Source: Verrucomicrobiota bacterium (lineage in GTDB: Bacteria > Verrucomicrobiota > Verrucomicrobiia > Verrucomicrobiales > Akkermansiaceae). From it: 11,169 bases of DNA. Under the pieces are notes generated by a model. That model had not been told where the DNA came from. It worked only from the letters and a program-made list of their open reading frames with translations, and did no database searches. The position numbers and the translations under genes were made by a program. Positions 1 to 5,497 of the stretch are shown piece by piece (within the stretch, counting starts at the first letter, position 1; every line of letters begins with the position of its first letter). The stretch spans positions 1-11,169 of the forward strand of contig JAPLUJ010000329.1 of NCBI GenBank assembly GCA_026397695.1, given 5' to 3'.

Positions 1-76
1 ATATTGCCGGGCCGTTGGCCCTGAAGAGTGCCAAGTCATTTTCCGCAATTCATTGCCCACTGCTCGTAAATACAAA

Positions 77-110
77 GCCCGGCTCAGGATGTCTGAGGCT
101 GGCGGTTTTT
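77..110 (+). terminator. Weak terminator-like hairpin with T-run
   Basis: An imperfect stem pairs bases 77-87 with 93-103 around a 5-nt loop. The inner five pairs (CTCAG/CTGAG) are perfect and the outer part has two mismatches. Five T follow at 106-110. It could end a plus-strand gene lying left of the window. The stem is weak, so this is tentative. Confidence 0.25.
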
Positions 111-130
111 GTGGGGGGTGCCGTCGAGGT

Positions 131-204
131 CAGGTGGCGCTTCAAACAGGTGGCGCTTCAAACAGGTGGCGCTTCAAACAGGTGGCGCTTTAAACAGGTG
201 GCGC
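131..204. repeat. 16-bp tandem repeat, about 4.6 copies
   Basis: The unit CAGGTGGCGCTTCAAA starts at 131, 147, 163 and 179, with a 10-base partial copy at 195-204. Copies 1-3 are identical and copy 4 has one C-to-T change. The period is not a multiple of three, so translation runs through all frames and gives a 16-residue peptide repeat; together with the lack of any gene context this argues for non-coding DNA. It lies beyond the 3' end of xylA, in a gene-free stretch (1-357). There are no spacers between units, so it is not a CRISPR array. It looks like a recently expanded minisatellite. Confidence 0.9.
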
Positions 205-221
205 GCTCTCGATGAGAGCGC
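203..221. repeat. Perfect 8-bp inverted repeat beside the tandem repeat
   Basis: GCGCTCTC (203-210) and GAGAGCGC (214-221) are exact reverse complements around the loop GAT. The hairpin begins at the last bases of the 16-bp tandem array. No T-run follows on either strand, so a terminator role is doubtful; it may bound the repeat array. Confidence 0.5.
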
Positions 222-304
222 TCGCCAAAGGATCGCCCAAGAACCGCCCAAGCGTGGACTTACCGACATCCCTTGGAGATTAACTCTTGGTCCACCCTTT
301 GGCA

Positions 305-323
305 GCGGCCTCGGCGAGGCCGC
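305..323. repeat. GC-rich palindrome downstream of xylA
   Basis: GCGGCCTC (305-312) and GAGGCCGC (316-323) form a perfect 8-bp stem with a GGC loop. It lies 35 nt past the xylA stop codon, on the side where xylA transcription ends, so it could protect or end that transcript. There is no T-run on the minus strand. The alternative is a dispersed intergenic palindrome (REP-like), which needs the rest of the genome to test. Confidence 0.5.
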
Positions 324-357
324 GCTACCTTGCATTTACCTCGAACTGCCACCCGTC

Positions 358-1683
358 CTAACAGATGCACTCGTTGAGGATGTTCTCCAGCATTTCCTGG
401 CGGCCGGAAGCGATGACCGGCTCGGGATGGCTGGAGACATACTCGGCGAGTTCCGCGAGGGTGGCCTTTTTGTTTTCGACGCGTTGGCCGATGCCGGAAT
501 TCCACGAGGCATAGCGCTCGCAGACGAATTTGCCGAGGCGGCCGTCGGCGCGCACCGCGGCGGCGATTTTGAGTCCGCGGGCGAATGCGTCCATGCCACC
601 GATGTGGGCGTGGAAAAGGTCGAGCGGTTCGTGGGATTCGCGGCGGCGTTTGGCGTCGAAGTTGAGTCCGCCGGTGGTGAAGCCGCCCATTTCTAGCACC
701 TTGAGCATCACCTTGGTAGTGCCGTAGAGGTCGGTCGGGAATTGGTCGGTGTCCCAACCGATCAACATGTCGCCCTGGTTGGCGTCGATCGAGCCGAGCG
801 CGCCGGCATTGATGGCGACGGTGAGTTCATGCTCCATGGTGTGGCCGGCCAGGGTGGCGTGGTTGGTTTCGATGTTGAGTTTGAAGTCTCCTAACAAATC
901 ATACTCGCGCAGGAAGTTGAGGCAGGCCGCGGCGTCGGAATCGTATTGGTGGGTGGAAGGTTCGCGGGGTTTGGGTTCGATGTAGAACTGGCCGGTGAAG
1001 CCGATGGCGCGTTTGTAATCGACGGCGAGGTGCAGCAGCGCGGCGAGGTGGTCGAGTTCGCGGCCCATGTGGGTATTGAGCAGCGAGGCATACCCTTCGC
1101 GACCACCCCAGAACACATACCCGAGGCCGCCCAGCGCGTGGGTGGCGTCGATGGCCGCCTTCACTTGTGCGGCACCGTAGGCAAACACCTCGGCATTGGG
1201 CGAAGTGCCGGCCCCTTGCGAGTAGCGCGGGTGACCGAACAGGCAGGCGGTGCCCCATAACAGTTTTTTGCCGGATGCCTGTTGGAGTTGGCCGAGGTGG
1301 GCGGTCACTTCCTGTAGCGCGGCGGTGGATTTCTTGTAATCGTTGAGTTCCGGCGCGACGTCGCGGTCATGGAAACACCAGAAATCAATGCCGAGCTTGC
1401 CGAGGAATTCGAAGAACACATCGGCACGGCGTTTTGCGTTAGAGAGCGAATCCGAGTAATCCTCCCACGGCATCACGGCGGTGGGGGCACCGAAGGGATC
1501 ACCCAAGCCGTTGCGCATCACATGCCAATAAGCGGCGGCAAAGCGCAGGTGGTCATGCATCGATTTGCCCTCGACCAACTCTTTCGGGTTGTAGTGCTTG
1601 AACGCGAGCGCATTCTTCGAGGTGGGACCTTCATAGGGGATTTGCGGGATCTCGGGGAAGTATGACATGGCGGCGGAGAGCAT
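358..1683 (-). CDS. xylA: Xylose isomerase
   Basis: Interconverts D-xylose and D-xylulose in the cytoplasm, the first step of the isomerase route for xylose use. The 441-residue protein fits the longer (class II, about 440 aa) family and aligns by eye with E. coli XylA along its whole length. The catalytic pair is H105 and D108 (FHDRD). Metal ligands are visible at E236 (IEPKP), E272 and H275 (NIETNH), D300 (SIDAN), D311 and D313 (WDTDQ) and D343 (NFDAK). The family signatures WGGREGY (192-198) and [13 protein letters not shown] (333-345) are intact. The start at 1683 is chosen because GGAG lies 5 nt upstream; an ATG at 1668 would give the N-terminus more usual for the family but has no such site. 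It is divergent from the M42 peptidase gene. No xylulokinase gene is next to it. Confidence 0.97.
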   Translation of the reverse strand: MLSAAMSYFPEIPQIPYEGPTSKNALAFKHYNPKELVEGKSMHDHLRFAAAYWHVMRNGLGDPFGAPTAVMPWEDYSDSLSNAKRRADVFFEFLGKLGIDFWCFHDRDVAPELNDYKKSTAALQEVTAHLGQLQQASGKKLLWGTACLFGHPRYSQGAGTSPNAEVFAYGAAQVKAAIDATHALGGLGYVFWGGREGYASLLNTHMGRELDHLAALLHLAVDYKRAIGFTGQFYIEPKPREPSTHQYDSDAAACLNFLREYDLLGDFKLNIETNHATLAGHTMEHELTVAINAGALGSIDANQGDMLIGWDTDQFPTDLYGTTKVMLKVLEMGGFTTGGLNFDAKRRRESHEPLDLFHAHIGGMDAFARGLKIAAAVRADGRLGKFVCERYASWNSGIGQRVENKKATLAELAEYVSSHPEPVIASGRQEMLENILNECIC

Positions 1684-1756
1684 GAATACTCCGGACCCAT
1701 GAGCAAGACCAAATTGCTGAATGTGCGCAGACGGATGGAGGGCTTATTTCCGGGTT

Positions 1757-1780
1757 GCCACTTTGGCGCTTGGAAGTGGC
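1757..1780. promoter_or_regulatory. Inverted repeat in the xylA/M42 divergent spacer
   Basis: GCCACTT (1757-1763) and AAGTGGC (1774-1780) are exact reverse complements separated by 10 nt. They sit in the 122-bp spacer between the divergent xylA and M42 peptidase starts, about 25 nt before the latter. Either an operator or a leader hairpin would fit. No clear -35/-10 pair was found for either gene. Confidence 0.3.
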
Positions 1781-1805
1781 GGCGCGGCCTTGCACACTTC
1801 CTGAC

Positions 1806-2885
1806 ATGCGCACGAAAGCGGTGTCATTGTTGCAGGAATTGACGGATGCCCATGCGGTTCCCGGCCATGAGGATGAAGTCCGGGCGATCTTTGTGGATGA
1901 GTTGGAGGAATGCGGGGAGCTGTCCACCGACCGGCTTGGCTCGGTGTTCTGCGAGTTGGCGGGCGAGGGGCCACGGGTGTTGGTGGCCGGACACATGGAT
2001 GAAGTCGGGTTTCTCGTGCAGAACATCACGCCGGATGGGTTTCTCCAATTCGTGCCCGTTGGCGGATGGTGGGAACACACCCTGTTAGCACAACGCGTCG
2101 AAATCCTCACCCGCAACGGCGATAAAATCCTCGGGGTCGTGTCCTCGCGCCCCCCGCATTTCCTGCCTGAAGCCCAACGCCGCCAGGTGTTGGCCATCGA
2201 CCAGATGTTCATCGATGTGGGGGCGGAATCCCGCAGCCAGGTGATCGGGGAATTCGGCATCTCGTTAGGCGACCCGATCGCGCCGTGTTCGGCGTTCACC
2301 CCGCTGGCGCGCGAGGATTATTTCATGGCCAAGGCTTTCGATAACCGCGTCGGCATGGCTGCGGTCATCCAGACCGGCCAAATCCTCGCCCGTTCGGCTC
2401 ATCCCAATCACCTCATCCTCTGCGGCACCGTCCAAGAGGAAGTCGGCCTGCGCGGTGCGAAAACCGCTGCGACTTTCGCCAATCCCGACGTCGCCATCAT
2501 TCTGGAATGCCCGCCTGCGGATGACCTCCCGGGTTTTGCCCGCGCCGATAGCCAGGGGCTGTTAGGCAGCGGTGTGCAAATCCGCATGTTCGACCCCACC
2601 GCCATCGCCAACCCACGCCTCGCGCGGCTGGCCATCGATATCGCGTGTGCCCAAGGCATTTCCCATCAGGTCACGGTGCGCCAAAGCGGCGGCACGGACG
2701 CCGGTTCCTTCCATCTGGCAAACCACGGCATTCCAAGCATCGTGCTGGGTGTCCCGGCCCGTTATATCCATTCGCACAACGCCATCATCGATCTCAACGA
2801 CCATCTGCAAATGCTCGCGCTGGTCATCGCACTCGTCCGGCAGCTTGATCAGGAAACCGTGGACGGCCTCTCGGCTTATCTGTGA
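1806..2885 (+). CDS. M42 family metallo-aminopeptidase
   Basis: A cytoplasmic di-metal aminopeptidase of family M42 (TET/FrvX/glutamyl-aminopeptidase type), whose members trim short peptides and usually form dodecamers. The 359 residues match the family size. Metal and catalytic residues in order are H63 and D65 (AGHMDEVGF), D179 (AFDNRVG), E211 and E212 (EEVGLRG, catalytic base plus ligand), E234 (ILECPPADD) and H322 (YIHSHNA). The GGTDAG motif lies at 295-300. Position 234, commonly Asp, is Glu here, a conservative change. No signal peptide is seen. The ATG at 1806 is preferred over one 51 nt upstream because the family sequence begins there; neither has a strong ribosome binding site. The exact substrate cannot be told from sequence, and some relatives were once labelled endoglucanases. 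Confidence 0.92.
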   Translation: MRTKAVSLLQELTDAHAVPGHEDEVRAIFVDELEECGELSTDRLGSVFCELAGEGPRVLVAGHMDEVGFLVQNITPDGFLQFVPVGGWWEHTLLAQRVEILTRNGDKILGVVSSRPPHFLPEAQRRQVLAIDQMFIDVGAESRSQVIGEFGISLGDPIAPCSAFTPLAREDYFMAKAFDNRVGMAAVIQTGQILARSAHPNHLILCGTVQEEVGLRGAKTAATFANPDVAIILECPPADDLPGFARADSQGLLGSGVQIRMFDPTAIANPRLARLAIDIACAQGISHQVTVRQSGGTDAGSFHLANHGIPSIVLGVPARYIHSHNAIIDLNDHLQMLALVIALVRQLDQETVDGLSAYL

Positions 2886-2892
2886 TCCAGGT

Positions 2893-2908
2893 CAGGGCGC
2901 AAGCCCTG
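2893..2908 (+). terminator. Possible hairpin terminator after the M42 gene
   Basis: CAGGGC and GCCCTG form a 6-bp stem around a GCAA tetraloop, starting 8 nt after the M42 stop codon. Flanking AGGT and ACCT could extend the stem over a small bulge. No T-run follows, so if it ends transcription it does so weakly. The rest of the spacer to 3192 holds one more dyad (3011-3033), and no promoter could be named with confidence. Confidence 0.35.
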
Positions 2909-3010
2909 CTCACCTTAATCACGTAACATCTCGACCTTCACAGGGCCATAGGGTGGCACCTAGCTGTGTGAGGTCAAACCCACCACCCTCATGTGAAGAA
3001 TAATCATGAT

Positions 3011-3033
3011 GATGATGATACATAATCATCATC
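3011..3033. repeat. GAT/ATC trinucleotide palindrome
   Basis: Three GAT triplets (3011-3019) face three ATC triplets (3025-3033) around ACATA, giving a perfect 9-bp stem. ATGATG units also run into it from the left (from about 3006). It lies in the gene-free stretch between the M42 gene and the RlmN-family gene, about 160 nt before the latter. A microsatellite-like origin or an operator would both fit. Confidence 0.5.
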
Positions 3034-3192
3034 GTTCTGTTAGATACGTTCATTAAACCCAACGCTCACGCGGTGACGCAGCGCACCGACACAAAGTAAT
3101 CGCCTGATTTTTTTCCTGAAATTTCGGGATTGTTGTGGTTTCTACTGCTGTTTTCGGGTTGATCGGCACAGGCCGCAGGGCTTGATTGCACC

Positions 3193-4299
3193 ATGAACCG
3201 CCAAGCTCCAAGCTCCCTCCACGATCACGGATTTTCCGGTCTGGCGGCGGTGTTGGCGGCGGCGGGGGTGATCCCTCATCACGCGCAAGCCCTGTGGCGG
3301 GCGCTCTATCGCGAGGGCGCGCTGGATCTAGCAGCTTGCGCTTTCCTGCCGCCCCTGCAACGCTGGATCCATCAATCCGTCGGCGAAGATAAAGCGTTTT
3401 TCCTCGATGTCCCCGAGGTGGCCGATGAAATCCGCAGCGCGGACGGACTCACGCGCAAATTCCTGCTGCGCCTGCGCGACGGCCAAATCATCGAGACGGT
3501 GCTGATGGGTTACGACGCACGCCAGACGGTCTGCGTGAGCACGCAGGCGGGCTGCGCGATGGGCTGTGTGTTTTGCGCCACGGGCCGGATGGGGTTTGTG
3601 CGCGACCTGCGGCCCGGGGAAATCGTCGCCCAGGTGTTGCACGCCCGCCGCATCCTCCAACAAACCCACCCTCATATGCGCCTGCGCAACCTCGTCCTGA
3701 TGGGCATGGGCGAACCCCTCAACAACCTCGATGCCGTACTGCAAGCACTCGACATTATCTCCGACACCCGCGGCATCGGCATCGGCCCGTCGAAAATCGC
3801 CATCAGCACGGTCGGCGTGGTGCCGGGCATCCTGCAACTTGCGGCGGAAGCGCGGCGCTACCGCCTGGCTGTTAGTTTGCACGGCGCCACCGACGAGGAG
3901 CGCACGGCTCTGGTGCCGGCCGGCCGGCGCTGGCCGCTCGACACCTTGATCGACGCCTGCCGCAGCTATGGCAAGACCACCGGCAAGCGGATCTTTTTCG
4001 AGTGGACCTTGATCGCCGGCACCAACGATGCGCCGGAAACCGCGACCCGCCTGGCGAAGCTGCTAGATGGCATCGACGCCCATATCAACCTGATCCCGCT
4101 CAACCCGACCGACGGGTTCGCCGGGTCCGCCAGCACGTCCGGCCACGCGTTCCAGAAAATCCTGTTAGCCGCCGGATTCCCGTGCACCTTCCGCCAGCGC
4201 CGCGGCATCGATGTGGCCGCCGGTTGCGGGATGTTGCAAGCCGCCAAGCCGAGAGTTTCCGCGCCGGGCTGCGCTAGCGCGCGGCCCATGGCCGAATAG
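3193..4299 (+). CDS. rlmN: RlmN-family radical SAM RNA adenine C2-methyltransferase
   Basis: Methylates C2 of an adenine in RNA; characterised RlmN acts on 23S rRNA A2503 and on A37 of some tRNAs, using two SAM molecules. The 368-residue protein has the radical SAM cluster motif C121-x3-C125-x2-C128. The two mechanistic cysteines are C114 (upstream, in TVCVSTQAGC) and C345 (in RGIDVAAGCGML), spaced from the other motifs as in E. coli C118 and C355. E101 (IIETVL) matches the conserved Glu that precedes them. The GMGEPLNN motif (171-178) is typical. All residues that separate an active RlmN from a dead copy are present. The related Cfr resistance enzymes methylate C8 instead; the sequence alone cannot fully exclude a divergent paralog, but RlmN is far more likely. 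No strong ribosome binding site precedes the ATG. Confidence 0.93.
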   Translation: MNRQAPSSLHDHGFSGLAAVLAAAGVIPHHAQALWRALYREGALDLAACAFLPPLQRWIHQSVGEDKAFFLDVPEVADEIRSADGLTRKFLLRLRDGQIIETVLMGYDARQTVCVSTQAGCAMGCVFCATGRMGFVRDLRPGEIVAQVLHARRILQQTHPHMRLRNLVLMGMGEPLNNLDAVLQALDIISDTRGIGIGPSKIAISTVGVVPGILQLAAEARRYRLAVSLHGATDEERTALVPAGRRWPLDTLIDACRSYGKTTGKRIFFEWTLIAGTNDAPETATRLAKLLDGIDAHINLIPLNPTDGFAGSASTSGHAFQKILLAAGFPCTFRQRRGIDVAAGCGMLQAAKPRVSAPGCASARPMAE

Positions 4300-4336
4300 G
4301 TGAACCTCCACTGATTGACGGGCATCAAGTCACGCC

Positions 4337-4391
4337 TGCGCAATTGCGCAACTTAAATTCGCAACTTAAATTTGACAGTTTGTCAGACAAA
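4337..4391. promoter_or_regulatory. Cluster of dyad and direct repeats upstream of the surface operon
   Basis: Three elements sit side by side. TGCGCAATTGCGCA (4337-4350) is a perfect 14-bp palindrome. GCAACTTAAATT occurs twice in tandem (4348-4359 and 4361-4372) with a 13-bp period. TGACA-GTT-TGTCA (4373-4385) is a short dyad. They lie 38 nt after the RlmN-family stop and 200-250 nt before the sigma-54 promoter candidate at 4586, a distance at which enhancer-binding activators can work. Binding is inference. Confidence 0.4.
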
Positions 4392-4448
4392 TAATAGGCC
4401 AAGATCGCAATGCCGGAATGAACGGGGTGGAGCAGGTGCTAAAACAGC

Positions 4449-4519
4449 CCCGTCGGAAAAACTTACACTGAATACCCTCTTGGTGTCTGGATTTTTTACA
4501 CATCACTCGATCCGACGGG
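4449..4519. promoter_or_regulatory. Separated 8-bp inverted repeat upstream of the surface operon
   Basis: CCCGTCGG (4449-4456) and CCGACGGG (4512-4519) are exact reverse complements 55 nt apart. Each arm is followed closely by GAAAAACT. The arms lie about 70 and 140 nt upstream of the -24 element at 4586, where paired activator sites are often found. The repeat is visible; its function is inference. Confidence 0.3.
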
Positions 4520-4585
4520 TCGCGAAAAACTGCCATATCTTTCAATGCGTTGATCCTCAGCGGTTGGTGATATCATGCGGCCGAT

Positions 4586-4601
4586 TGGCATATATCCTGC
4601 T
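4586..4601 (+). promoter_or_regulatory. Candidate sigma-54 (-24/-12) promoter
   Basis: TGGCA at 4586-4590 and TGCT at 4598-4601 place GG and GC exactly ten bases apart, the spacing required by sigma-54 RNA polymerase (consensus TGGCAC-N5-TTGCW). Transcription would start near 4612 and leave a leader of about 160 nt before the ATG at 4775. Sigma-54 with the PrsK/PrsR pair controls PEP-CTERM genes in some exosortase bacteria, so this site fits the gene it precedes. The match includes a palindrome of its own (CATATAT at 4589-4595 with ATATATG at 4603-4609). No competing sigma-70 promoter was evident. The gene-free stretch 4300-4774 contains otherwise only the dyads listed separately. Confidence 0.5.
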
Positions 4602-4774
4602 TATATATGATGTTTCGGTATTGTCTTAGCCAATCTTCTTCACGCCCAATAGCGAGTTGTCTGGCGACGTGTTTAAGCGTCTGGAGGCTCGTGTGTCGTA
4701 CCCACAGGCGATAGCGAAAACTTCCGTTCGGGGGAACTGTCTGTTCACCCATCGAGTCAACCACCACAACCACC

Positions 4775-5464
4775 ATGAAAACCACCACCACACTTGCGGC
4801 GTTGGCCCTTGCTGCCACGCTTTCTTCGACCAACGCCACTCCTATCATCGACCTGTTCGAATACGGGGTCAATATTGACGGAGCTGTATCAAACAACTCT
4901 GCTCCCGCCGGAGTCAACATCAGCGGATTCGACACCGGAACCGGCCTGGGCACAATCCTGATGACACTGAGTGGAGTCGGGGCACATTACTGCAGCCTGT
5001 TTGTCGATCATGAGATTGATGAGTCGATCAATACGTTCTTCAACGAATTCGGCACGGCGGCAGGGGCACCGGTGGCCGGCCAGTCATGGGAAATCGACGA
5101 GCCGGGGTATGTCTTCGGCGACATCTATACCAACTTCGTCGCGGGCACCCTCGACAAGCTGATCTTTGGCGGCACCATGTCTGGCCCTGAAGACATCTCG
5201 ATGGCACTCGGCTGGAATGTCACGCTCGCATCCTGGCAATCCGCCACGGCCTATTTCACCCTCAGCGAAACCGCTCCGACCAGTGGTTTTTACCTGAAGC
5301 ATTCCGATCCCGCTTCCGGCGGAGCGGTTTATTTCTCCAGCGCCCTGAACGTCACCGGATCGCCGGGTGGCGGCGTGCCGGATGGCGGTTCCACGCTGGC
5401 CCTGCTGTTGTGCGCCTGCGGCGGTCTCGCCGGCTGGCGTTCCCTGCGTCAATCCTTCCTGTAA
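4775..5464 (+). CDS. Secreted protein with VPDGG-type exosortase sorting tail
   Basis: A 229-residue exported protein. Residues 1-21 form a Sec signal peptide (MKTTTT, an alanine/leucine core, cleavage probably after NA). The C-terminus has the three-part PEP-CTERM layout: VPDGGSTL at 201-208, a hydrophobic segment to about 220, then R222 and R225. VPDxG in place of PEP marks the VPDSG-CTERM variant, recognised by a dedicated exosortase (exosortase C), which would cut the tail and pass the protein to the envelope. The mature part (about 22-200) is rich in Gly, Ser and Thr, contains a single cysteine (C73), and shows no catalytic motif I recognise, so its role is unknown. It is first in an operon with the PKD/toroid gene 33 nt downstream. 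There is no Shine-Dalgarno before the ATG. Confidence 0.85.
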   Translation: MKTTTTLAALALAATLSSTNATPIIDLFEYGVNIDGAVSNNSAPAGVNISGFDTGTGLGTILMTLSGVGAHYCSLFVDHEIDESINTFFNEFGTAAGAPVAGQSWEIDEPGYVFGDIYTNFVAGTLDKLIFGGTMSGPEDISMALGWNVTLASWQSATAYFTLSETAPTSGFYLKHSDPASGGAVYFSSALNVTGSPGGGVPDGGSTLALLLCACGGLAGWRSLRQSFL

Positions 5465-5497
5465 TTGCAGTTAACCCCAATCACATCCCCTACACCC

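Noticed and set aside
131..204. CRISPR array
   Set aside because: The units are 16 bp and directly abut, with no spacers and no cas genes nearby.
109..696. Plus-strand open frame of 195 codons
   Set aside because: It begins in the tandem repeat and then runs antisense to xylA, whose minus-strand frame carries all catalytic residues.
4372..4377. TTGACA as a sigma-70 -35 box
   Set aside because: No acceptable -10 hexamer lies 16-18 bp downstream, and the hexamer is part of the local dyad.
4372..4629. Plus-strand open frame of 85 codons in the spacer
   Set aside because: No recognisable domain, no ribosome binding site, and it covers the dyads and the sigma-54 candidate; more likely a regulatory region.
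4300..4774. Riboswitch or small RNA gene in the long spacer
   Set aside because: No known riboswitch core could be recognised and no promoter-terminator pair frames an RNA; only simple dyads are visible.
4573..4953. Minus-strand open frame of 126 codons
   Set aside because: It lies opposite the promoter, leader and signal peptide of the VPDGG-CTERM gene and shows no family features.
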